Origin: Paramyrothecium sp. XJ0827
Taxonomy: Eukaryota; Ascomycota; Sordariomycetes; Hypocreales; Stachybotryaceae
Length of the DNA: 64,000 bases
Reading direction: 5' to 3'
Assembly (NCBI GenBank): GCA_020881915.1
Contig: JAJFPB010000006.1
Location: 3,100,001-3,164,000, forward strand
Shown here: piece by piece, positions 22,612-33,138 of the stretch
Layout of the letters: every line of letters starts with the position of its first letter
Numbering within the stretch: the stretch's first letter is position 1
Notes under the pieces: model-generated
Told to the model about the DNA's origin: nothing
Seen by the model: the letters and a program-made list of their open reading frames with translations, nothing else
Database searches by the model: none
Position numbers and translations under genes: made by a program

Positions 22612-24059
22612 TCACATCAGGTCATCCAAGTTCTGGTAGTTGAAACGCCTTTGATGATCCATCTCAGCGTGGATGTATTGAGCCTTGTCTGGGACGACAT
22701 TGCCAAACTGAAGTAACTCGGTCGAGCTCAGTCTTGGCTATAAAAAAACAGAGTAAGCAAGCAAGTCTGAGTAGACGCATGCATGATTTGATACGTACCG
22801 CTTTGTGCCAGCCATTCTTTTTTCCACGCCGGGGTTGGACAGTGGTGAACGGGGATCCGGCGTTGCTAGATTTCGTCGATACCTGGTCGTCCTCCTCGAA
22901 ATCGATCAGAGAAACAGAGTCCGTGCCGGACGTCGTTACTGAAGGCGTCTTCACACGATGGTATCTTACACCGCTTGCGTCCCATGCATTGAATGGGAGA
23001 CCATTCTCTCGCCTACCTTCACGCAATGTAGTCGCCGTGGATATGCTGCCAGGTTTCTCGGTAGAGCTGTCAGCGACGGACGACGAGGTGCTTGATGCTT
23101 TCCTTCTCAGATGAGGCGGAAGCTGGGTTGTACCGCGAATCTGCGTACCAACTCCCGAGGCACCTGAGCTGGCCGAGATGTTGTCAGATGTCTCTGGGTC
23201 CGTTGCTAACGATGTCTGGCTCCATGATTTCAAATTTCGTGGAGGCTTGGAGGCAGTTGTACCCCTAGAGTTGGTACTTGAATCGCTCGTTGCTTGGCGT
23301 ATCAAGGTGTTGATGTCGAAGTCGTGACCCATCTTCTGCTGGTCCTCATCGTCCAGCCCCAACGCTGACAGCGCAGAAATGGGTGCCTACATGCATATGA
23401 ACAATTTTGCCTCACATTGTCTTTCTTCACACCTACCTGTGGAAGTGAGCCTTCTCCAAACCGCTCCCCACTATAGGTGGCACGATCTTTCCACAACTTT
23501 TGTCCCTCCTCCTCTGCTGATACGTGTCCAGTGGGGAGCGGTGCAGGAGTCACTTCTGGCTCTTGAGTTTCAGTCCAGGCAACACAGGCAACGCATTTCT
23601 GAGATGAGGTTAGCGGCATAGACGTGTACTCGCTGGACTTCGGGTACTTACATAAACCTCATTTCTCAAACTGGACCTGCTGAATTCACTTCGATCCTTC
23701 AGCATGTCGCATAGTTCACAACAAATTTGTTGAGTCATGTTCGCGGAGTGCTCGCGGCAGACCATTCCAGAGCGAGCTGCGTCCACCCGACGGCCTGCGT
23801 CAAGCTCGCGCTGGACAAATTTGCGCTGGTTGTTGGAAAAGGCATCCAGCGGCTTCCATTCATGCCCAATTTTGCACCGGAACCTGCAGAGTGTTAGATT
23901 ACAGAGCGGGACGATAGATATTCTGGTGGTACCTGGTTGGGACGGCGGACGGCGCTCCTCTGAAATGTGTTAGCCACTTGCTGGATTATCTGAGGATGTC
24001 CAGACTCATGATAAGACTTACAGTCCCCCAGCACTGTTTGCATTGTTGCCACGAATCAT
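22612..24059 (-). CDS. Stc1-domain zinc protein
   Basis: Six exons on the minus strand: 24059-24022, 23959-23933, 23883-23652, 23598-23437, 23386-22799 and 22737-22612, total 1173 bases (390 residues), all in phase. The Stc1 domain covers about residues 20-110: FRCKIGHEWKPLDAFSNNQ, then MVCREH, CCELC and KCVACVAW. Probable zinc ligands are C25, C64, H67, C77, C80, C101 and C104. In fission yeast, Stc1 is a tandem-zinc-finger protein that links the RNAi effector Ago1 to the CLRC methyltransferase for heterochromatin assembly. Filamentous fungi carry several proteins with this domain, most uncharacterised, so orthology to Stc1 itself is not claimed. Residues 150-340 are Ser/Thr-rich. The C-terminus ends in a conserved-looking block (YIHAEMDHQRRFNYQNLDDL). 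The first two exons are 38 and 27 bases. Confidence 0.85.
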
Positions 24060-24422
24060 CGTGTTCCTCCAAATCACAGACCTCGACGATCGGAATCGAT
24101 GGCTATCTGGCGGCTCTCCGAGATGATCTGACAAGTCAAGGTGTGCAAGGTCTACGACAAAGCACGAGGCTGGATGCCAAGCACGGCAGCAAACGCCAAA
24201 CTGGTTTTGCTTCAATGTTGGAGTTTGCCGAGACTGGGCAGCTGGATGGATGATGCGGCGTGATCAAGCAGGCTGCTGAGTGGGTGCAAGGTCGATAGAT
24301 AACAATGATGGCAATGGGCGTCTCGTTGCAGTGTTTCAATGCTGCTGGTGGATGTCGGGAGAAGTTTGACGGAACTAGAAGTGTAGACGAGGCAGATTTA
24401 TATACCTTGAGATTAGCACGGC

Positions 24423-24475
24423 GGTGGCAGGTGGCAGGTGGCCGATGGCAGGTGGCAGATGTGCGTTGGCAGGTG
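24423..24475. repeat. Degenerate GTGGCAG heptamer minisatellite
   Basis: GTGGCAG or close variants recur at 7- or 14-base spacing (gtggcag gtggcag gtggccgatggcag gtggcag, then a decayed copy). The array lies about 365 bases upstream of the Stc1-domain gene start. Confidence 0.75.
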
Positions 24476-24791
24476 CAACAACGGCTGCCAGGACCCTTTG
24501 AGGCCGTCAAATCTACAGTACAGCACAGTATCTAGCAAGCGTTTGACAGCAAGCAGAACACCATCTATTCCAGATGCCTTTTGATAGCTACTATAATGGT
24601 GGTTGAAAAGGATTTCTACGATATGAGGTCAGATCTATTTGATACTATGATCATCCAACCTATTCTAGACAAATGGACCAGATTATCTATCTGTAGGCAC
24701 TTTGTCAGGTCCGTATTCATCATGCTATTCGGCTTTAGCCTTGGAACTGTACTGTATTAATATTGTGAGCATTGAAAGTCATTTAACCGAA

Positions 24792-25211
24792 CTACACGGC
24801 GCTGCCTCTGTGGTATCTCTCCCTGCGTTTAAACCGGGTTCGAATTCCCGGCGGCCATTTCTTACGGTAAGGGTTGCGACATGGGTAACCATATAGTCCA
24901 AGAGCATCGACGAGATGCAACTCATAAGGTGGAAGGTCCCGCTCATATATGGCGGCAACAGGCGAAGACTTGACCGCAGTCATCAAGAACTTGGGACGTG
25001 CTTGACCAGTTGACAGTATGTCGCTTCCCGGTGACTGAGCGTAGTCATCGCTGTACAGCAAGGCGCTCCCACAAGCCCGTATGCTCTTCCATTTCTCCAT
25101 AACTGCGTCGAGATAGGAAACATTCTCCTCCCGGATTTGAGGAGAGTCCAAGTGGGAAATGGCGTTTGCGTAGCGGAACAAACGAGCTGGTTGGCTGAAG
25201 GTCTGTATCAC
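24792..25211 (-). CDS. Uncharacterised open frame, doubtful
   Basis: A 139-codon minus-strand frame without an early ATG (first Met at 25100-25098). A plausible acceptor (TTGTGATACAG) precedes it at about 25204. The amino-acid mix looks protein-like in the middle (ENVSYLDAVMEKWKSIRA, RPKFLMTAVKSSPVAAIYE), but I recognise no domain and found no in-phase upstream exon. It may be a gene remnant or a chance frame. Confidence 0.18.
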   Translation of the reverse strand: MIQTFSQPARLFRYANAISHLDSPQIREENVSYLDAVMEKWKSIRACGSALLYSDDYAQSPGSDILSTGQARPKFLMTAVKSSPVAAIYERDLPPYELHLVDALGLYGYPCRNPYRKKWPPGIRTRFKRRERYHRGSAV

Positions 25212-28200
25212 AATTCACAGCCCAATTAAGCATCTATTCACGCAGAACAAAGGGAACAGTCTCATTGGCGCGTCCAACCACTTCAAGCCCACTTCTGAGG
25301 ACTATGTTTTGAGTTCTAGTCCTACTGCCGTTATCGCAAGCTATAGACCTGACTCTGACGCATGTCGTCCATTCATGCCAGCTTATGTTCGAGTTTTCGT
25401 CACTGCGACATTCATAGCCGAGCCATTACGTCGTGACTCTGTTTCTGAGGATGTGGTCAGCGTACTCTCAGCACGCCTCATTCCTTACTTGACATTTGTG
25501 TCGTCTTATTGGAGCAGTGACAAAGGACAAAGTCAAATTCTTGGGAGACGAGTTTTCTTGCAGTAGAAATAAACATGTGCACTTCCGATGCATCAATTCT
25601 CATGCCGACCGTATCAGCCCGACCGTTACTGCACAATCTGAGGAGAACAGAGACCTTGGTCCCAATAGCAGCTTTTCAACCATGCGACATGACGATGCCG
25701 GGTCGACTCTACACCCGGTCTGCACAAATACCGGGTCGATGATTTGAAGCCCCAATCTTCAAAGCCATCACAGCAACCAATGATTTGCCGTGCAATAAGA
25801 TCTCTCCAGTGTTTGCATGTATAAGTTGCCGTCTCTGCCTGTGTGATTAGCTACCCTAAAGCTTTTGCTTTTTGTGACTGAGTCAACCACATGATCAGAA
25901 GGCAAGCAAGGGAGCCGCCACGTTTAAACAAAAAAACGGGTTGATAGGGAGGAGACATCTCCGCAAATGTGAGGCACTTCGAGGCCTTGTCAAGGGAAGT
26001 TTGGGGGTAATACATCCAATGGTGGCAAGCCTAAGAAGGCGGATCATCCTGCACGCGTTCATGTGAACGACATATAAGACGAACAACGTGAGTTCACGAC
26101 AAAATCTACATCATATTGACCTGAACCCAGGCTTGGTACGCATTAGATTCACCGGTGACGCCCAGTGACTCTATTGTTGCAGTTAGAAGAAAATTAATGT
26201 TGTGGCTATCTTGCTGCAATGTACCAATGTCGTCCTTGTCACCTGCTACCCTGTTCCCCATTACAGTGCGCATACACCCAACTGTGAGACTTGCTTATTT
26301 AGGTATTTCGAGAGAGAAACATGCGAATGGAAAGGCGCTTACGTTCGAAAATAGCAAGACGCTCAAAACGATGGTGGTTACGAGATGCCCAAGGGGTCTC
26401 TGCGTCGTAGTCGTGACGCGGGAAAAATGTCATACGCACGTAATTTACAATCCATTACCCGACTTGAGAGACGGCTGGTAATCAGCAGCCGGTGATTTAA
26501 CACTTGTCAAGACGTGTTAGACAAGTTCATTAGACTGCCACGAATGCTGTGTGCATTGACCTCTTCAAACACAGCATGGGTTAATTGAAGCAGGTGTAAA
26601 AATCATGACTCCGAGACGCCAATGCTCCCCGCTTCAACACGTGCCGCAACCACAGGTGAGAGTAGCGAGAATAGGAAAAGGGGAATATCAGAAGGAAACT
26701 GTCTTCTGCAGCTGATTCGAAACAGTAGCCAGCCACGGGTCACTGAGCCGGCGAAACGCCGTTAACACAGGCTTGCGGGAGCGTTTTGCTGATGTCTTGG
26801 GAGGCACGGCGATCCACAGGGGAGAAGTGCTCTCTCAGGAGGGACGAGATGCGACAGGGCGCCTGATGGCGCGCATTTCGTGCATGATGCGGGAGCCCCG
26901 TTCATCTCGTTCCCATTGATTCGGACGGAACAATGCAACCATGAACAATTCCATCCCGGCAAGTCCTCACAAGTTCGATGCGGCTTACAGGAGGGAGGGG
27001 TGAAGGGAGGGGGAAATCAAGGGAAAATTGCCGTGCTATAGTGCTCGACCGTTTCAATAGTTGACGTCGAGCGCTAATTTGTGCCCCTCGTTTGATTGCA
27101 AGTGATAATGCCAAACAACCTCGTGGCTATTGGCCTTCGGAATATACATCCAGAGACGTTGAAACACGCTGCGTGTCCAGCTGTTGCAATGACCGCCTAA
27201 CATTATACAGCCAATAGCAAATCCGCGGCGAACATGGCAAAAGGGGCAATTGGCCCTGATATTTTGACATTCACGTCTACATTATTGGGACAAGGGTGGA
27301 GGCCAACCTGTCGTCTTCGGCGATTACTGGGAGGGCTTCCGTAGAAAAGCGGCAGGCAGGCACGTCTGTTCGTTCTGATGCCCACGCTCACGCCGTGGAT
27401 TTGGGCTCGAACCTAGACCTCAAGCCGGTAATGCATGTTTCCCAGCCACATCGGGTTGACCCATCAGCCATCTGAGACAAGGTATGAGCACCGCAGAGCA
27501 TGGGCGGTGTGAGGAGCAAATATTGCTTGCGATATGGATATATCGCCCCGTAGCTTTGCTCGAATGTCCCCTGGTGCTCCAGGGTTCGTGTTTGCTAGGG
27601 ATTCTATCAGAGACAGGAGAACAGCTTGTGTTTTCATGCTAACTGACCGATGTGGTAATGCCTCGCCCGTACCTGGTTGAGTCCATCGGCGCCCGTCTGA
27701 TCCAATCCTTCTACTGCAGGCTCTGGAAGACATGCATGCCGATCAGCCAACAGCCGATCCTCATCATCATCATCCTACCTGAGCGGGACGCCAGTGCCCA
27801 TCATCCAGTCCCGCCCGATTCACCCTTAGGCCTCCCGTCCATCAGGGCAGCCCCAGTTGGGGTACCTCGGGGCGTCCCATCGGGAACAACCCTTTTCGGC
27901 TCCACCGTAATCCGGCACTCCCGCGGTGCGCGCCCACCCACCCCTTTGGCACGGGTTACACGGGCTCGTGGGAGGTGCATATGGAAGTAGAAGGAGACGG
28001 GAGGGCTGACGGACGGGCTGCGACATCAGGCAGTGTTACAATCAATCACAGTCAGCCAAGGAACAGGCTGAGCGGTGGTAAAATCCTTCTTGTCCAGGTG
28101 TGCCTTTGTCTGGAGGGAGAGCCCGCACATCTTTTACACACGGTTCGAAGCTTGCTTGCCTCTGCCGCCTCTTCCCGGGCATGGCGCCGCCTGGGGACGA

Positions 28201-30073
28201 GACTGTTAAAGGCGCCGTCTCGGACAGTGTAGCATCGCCTGCAGGTCCAAATGCAAGAAAAAAGTCTGTGCAGGCCAAGCAAGGGGCAAAACACGTGCTG
28301 GGTAATCCAACCGGTTGGGCGACTAATGCAATGCCATGACTTCTTGGGAAATAAGAGCCTGGCCGAGGGATGGCAAATGGGCGCTTTTAGAATCCTTGAT
28401 GATGCTCGACCAATTTATTAACACCCCCGGCAAGGGCCTTCAGGCATGCTCACTAGTTCGACGGCAAACAGTGATTTGAGCATCCGTACTCGCTTGCTGG
28501 GAATGAAGCAGAATTTCCGGATACGCCAAGTGCTCATCAAAGCTAAGATTCGGAGTCGCACATTCGGACGCCCCCCGTCCACTGCTTCTCCCGAGACTAC
28601 TGCGGTGGCACAAACAGGTCCCGCCACCCGCAACATGCACATGATGACTCTCGGAAAAGGAAACCTCGGCCAGCAAAAGCAATCAAAGAGCGGAAAGAGA
28701 AGTCTGGGGAGTGGATGAGGGGCCAGCAATCATTCCACGGGCCTGCGTAAAGCAGATCGACGTGGCTTGCCAACCACACCAATACAGTACAAGTTTGCTC
28801 ATGCTACCATGGCGTAGTGTTGGTCTGTCACAGGAGAGGACGTTGGTAGGTCATGCTGACCTCGGCCGCGTGAGCCACCTGACAGAACTGGAATGGACTC
28901 CTTACATGAAGCAGGTTTGTGCTTTCTTTTACTGGGGGGTTCGGCATGAATGATCAACACGCAAACCCTTGCATCACTGGTGTTGTACAGAGTACCTCTA
29001 CCAGCCTCGAGGCGCTCATGCTGCCTCTCTCCTCGGCGAACCGTTGGTGACCCATCAAGATAATGCAGATGAACCGGCGTATCCCGGCCGTGGTTTTGGG
29101 AAGTCTCTTTGTCTGATGAGCCGGGGGCGAAATGCTTGATGGGGCAAGTGTTGGGCATGGACGAAACATGGGATGCTGTTGTTGATTACCGACATGGAGG
29201 TAATTCCGGATCATGAGCCGCGAGCTCTAGAAGCTTGCCGGACTTGTGCTGGGGTGGGTTGCTAGCGGGATAGGTAACGGTATGGGACGCACAGTGCCTT
29301 CGGGCTCTACAGCCCCTGGGGAAAGATTTTCATGGGAGGAATTCATATGGGGCCATAGTGCAGCTCCGGTGAGAAGCGATACTGATTCAGGAGCAAAAGC
29401 AAGGAGGGTACAAGAAAAAAGGAGCAGACTCGTGTCGTCCGATGTACCGAAAGCCACGACGTTATTGGAAGACACCTGAGGTAGACAGCTTGCTCCTTCT
29501 CCAGCCACCCGCAACAGCTCGTGGCTGTCTAGTAACGGCCCCACAATCGAGTGTGAACTGACGGTGAAAAAGGGGCCCCTAAGACCCCTGGCCCAGTTTC
29601 CAGAGCACACGGTTAATGGCGCACCACTGTTTGGGAAGAATACCAGGTCGGTCGAGGTATGTATACCTAGTGGTTGTGTGCCGGCGAGGGCAGCCTCATG
29701 CGTATCGTATACTTTGACGTTGAACGAACGATGAACAGCAGATAACCCGCGGCAGCTACCCGTAGCCCGACCGGGTTCAGGCTTGTCGAAGATTAACAAT
29801 TTCCCACCAAGATGGCACTTTGACGAAGATGTGGCTCCCGATGGGGTCCCGGATGGCGATAACAATGTCCGCAAACTGGAGGGTCTCGGTTGTTGTCGTC
29901 GGAGGGGTCCTGATTCAAGCACTGACACTTGCCAATACGACCGTCAATAGTTGAAGAATGCTTTGTCAATAAACATGCGCACTATGAACGCCGATCCGAG
30001 CTCGTGCGCACCGTCGTCTCTTATCTGGACAGCAACCAGAGTGACGGGCGTGCTACCTCATCAGCCTTGCACA

Positions 30074-30091
30074 AGGTAAGGTACCTTACCT
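30074..30091. repeat. Perfect 18-base palindrome containing GGTACC
   Basis: AGGTAAGGTACCTTACCT reads the same on both strands. Related GGTACCT and AGGTAC elements recur downstream toward the Ime2-type kinase gene. Confidence 0.8.
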
Positions 30092-31345
30092 CAGGTCAAG
30101 CACAAACACTCCCAAGCTTTTCTACAGGCGCATTGCTCATGGTTCCGTCTCGAACGCGTCACGGCCGGGCCAGGCCCATCGCGCGTCATGCTACGTAAGG
30201 CACAGGTAAGGATGTTGCTTCATCCTCGGCCACTGGTCCTCTGATCTTCTTGGCAAGGCCTTCTTCCAAGCGAGACCCGCTCCGTGTTCGTGCCTGCCGA
30301 ATGGGAAGCAAAGGGCCATGTCCCGTCCCCCGGGTGAAATGGGCCAGCCCGTCTCCACGGCCGTTTGTACGTACTCGGCCTATGCATGTGTTTATGCTGT
30401 GCTCGGCTGTGTTGTGCTGTGAGGAGCTCTGCTGCGCTGGCACCAGAAACAAATGCCTGTTTCGACGCATTGCGCAGAGTGCCCACTCACCTGCAAGAGG
30501 GGAGCAGTCCCCAAGTGGGCGACAAAAAAAGCAGTCCAATGCACCTACACTTATGCTTTTTGGGGGGAAAATAGTAATTGGTAAAGATTGTTCTTAGGGA
30601 ACTCTATAAATATGCCGTACTTTAGTAAACGAAGGGAAAAGTAATTTTGTAATTTGCCTCTTACGTGTCCTTGACATACAGAAGATTAAGGGAAGGAATT
30701 AATAGAAATAAAGGCTCTTGTTTGGGAGCACACTCTTTGCTGTCACGCTTTTTTGTCACCCACCTGCACCGGCGTATTTTAGAGCAGAACCGGCCTCTGT
30801 CACCCTCGACGCTATAGCAACAGGGCGGCCAATGGACTCGTGCTTTGGACATTGCAGTGACCCTCAATATTTTCAGGGTCGCTCGGTGCATTGATCAATC
30901 ACTGACCTGCTTGCAGCATCATTGTTTACATGTTCTCCGGAGACGGTCACCGCCCCTCTGGTCACATCGTGAGTGCCTACCTTATTGACTCTACTTTTGG
31001 CCTGCAGGAAAATTGATGAATGTAACCTCAATCACTCAGCCTTGCACCCAAATTATTTTCGTCCTGCTGGTTTTCTATTTTGGCCCCCCTTCCCACTCCG
31101 ACCGTACCATTTTCTCCCCTTCCTTCGCTGCTAATACCCAAAGCGTGCTGACATCCAGGGCAATTGTACAGGTACTTGTACTGTGCCTGGATTATGGTTA
31201 CGTTGAGCAGCTCCGTGCAGCAGTTGCCCAGCCTGCATGTACCCGCTACAGCTCGCTGTCACCCCCTTTTCCGGCAGACTAATAATAAGCCGGTGCGCCA
31301 CCCCTGGTTCGCCACGCAAATTGGCCAATTTGAGTCAGGGTACGG

Positions 31346-31371
31346 AGAAAAGAAAAAAAAAAAAAAAAGAA
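31346..31371. repeat. A-rich homopolymer tract
   Basis: gagaaaag followed by a run of about 16 A, then gaaac. Non-coding. Confidence 0.7.
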
Positions 31372-31599
31372 ACGGGCTGGAAGGCCACTAAGGTGCCAGC
31401 ACCTCAGGACACGGTAGTTACGGTAAACCTGGCTAGTAGTGAATGAGAACAGACCTGGGACAATTTGGGAACCCTGGCGTAGTGCTCTTTGGATGGCCCC
31501 CCTTCCATCCACTTTCACGCCCCCCTTCTCCTTCTTGGTCCCAAGCATTGACGCTAAACTTGATCATCCCCCAGCTCCAGCCCATTTCATGCCCTTTTT

Positions 31600-33138
31600 C
31601 CCTTCCACCGCCGTCAGGTGGCAGGTACCTTTACGTACCTTATCCTTCTAACCCCCCTGGGCCAAAGCCCTGTCGCAGCAATCCATGCGCATCGACGTCT
31701 GCTCGGTCTCCATCCAACACCATTATCGTCACCCACACGTTCTCGCCAGAAACCCACGCGTCTGGCCGTTGCGATTTCCTTGGGGGTCGTGATTCAAACC
31801 TTGCGCTGACCCTGGGAGCCCTGTCCCCCGACGCTCTCCCCTTGCCAACGGCAGAATTTCCCTCCTCTCAGCCCTTCCTCTGGTTCGCCCACATCTCCCG
31901 TCGCCCTCCTCGGGGGTAGGCCTCTTTCGCATTGTAAGCTCATGCTGAGGAGGCGCTGCTCATCTGCGACATAGTCTAACCTCACCAGACCGGACCACTC
32001 CAGCCCAGCCCAGCGCAGCCAGCTCTCGAGCACCTACTCAACACTCCGTGTATTGTGTGTGTTTGTGCGTCTTTATTCCTCACAGGTACTCTACCGGACT
32101 GTGGGTACCTGAAATATCAGACAGAAGAGGGCAGCTGTAAGGTACCTGGTGTCCACCCACCACCCAACCCACCAATTTGGGCACCTTACCTTGTCCCCAC
32201 GTCCCCGATCCTGCGCATTCCCGCTGCTCCCCCCCCGGGCAAAAGAACCGGAACTGGAAACTGGCACAGGTACAGGTACTTGCGCATTCGCTCGCGCACG
32301 CTCTCTCGACGGTACCTGCACCCCTTCCCTCGTGTCTCTGGCTGCGACTCTTCCTGTTCTTGTTCTGCGCTCTGCTCTGTTCTGGGTCCCTGTCCCTCCT
32401 GATCAAGCCTCTTTTTTTTTCTCCTCACCTCAACCTCACTTCACACCTCGCATCTCCGCACTCTCGTGTCACCCCATCTCCTATCCATGGCCGAGGGGAA
32501 CCAGCCGCCTCACCGTTGTCCTTTTCCCCGTACTGCCGCTGCTCAGCGTTCTGCATTGATCGGTCCCTGGAGACAATAGCTGTGGGCAGTTCGCCAACGC
32601 TAGTGGCCTGAGGATCCTCTCTCCGATCAGCCGGTTCGAGTTACGTGCAATTCTAATACCAAGCCAAACTACGGTATCCGTACACCTTACCCCTGGTCCC
32701 TTGGAACCAAGCTCTCTCTCCTTTTAATTATATCGACTGCATCCACTTTTGGAAATCACACACTCGCTTCAGTCACTCTTTCTTCCCGTCACCAACATCT
32801 CTTCTCGTTCATAACCACCCACGGATACTCCCGCTCGTCCTAACTTCAGTCCTGGACTATCGCTTCTACTACCTTATCGCTCTTCGCCGCGTCTCGCTAT
32901 CCACAACGCTCCGCAGCAGCTTCAGCGCCTACTCTCAGCATATCTCGTCATCTGAATGCCCCGATAAAGCCAGGCTCGGCTCTTTCGTAGAGCTTGCTCA
33001 TTGTCGACCGAGGTGGTGTTGGGAGCGTGCCCTTCGCGCAAGCTTCGCATCACCACTCCTCTGGAAGGATTCGGCATCTAGTGCACCCAAGCAATCAATC
33101 GACCTCGTGCACGCACTCTTTCCCTCATCCCTCACAAA
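31600..33138 (+). promoter_or_regulatory. Long pyrimidine-rich promoter/leader of the Ime2-type kinase
   Basis: About 1.5 kb rich in C and T on the plus strand, with a dense set of GGTACCT/AGGTAC elements: 31623-31630, about 32094, 32104-32110, 32141-32147, a doubled AGGTACAGGTAC near 32269, and 32311-32317. Long upstream control regions are typical of nutrient- and development-regulated kinases of this class. Which protein binds the motif is unknown. Confidence 0.5.

Larger units (their letters stand above)
24060..31599. other. Long gene-poor region
   Basis: About 7.5 kb with no gene I can support, on either strand. Open frames reach 233 codons (29928-29227, minus) but have no family resemblance, no consistent splice continuation and strong overlap with others. 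The base composition wavers, with A/T-richer parts at about 24540-24760 and 25750-26500. No transposase, reverse transcriptase, terminal repeat, rRNA or proven tRNA was seen. Confidence 0.5.

Noticed and set aside
24828..24857. GGTTCGAATTCC resembling a tRNA B-box / T-loop
   Set aside because: One extra T disrupts the T-loop length, no A-box or cloverleaf 5' half exists within 100 bases upstream, and the acceptor ends do not pair.
27395..27425. GGTTCGAGCCC on the minus strand as a tRNA B-box
   Set aside because: The bases flanking the loop do not form a T-stem and no A-box lies upstream.
29227..29928. 233-codon minus-strand open frame
   Set aside because: It has no recognisable domain, sits in GC-rich intergenic DNA with many overlapping frames, and shows no splice continuation. 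It is probably a chance frame.
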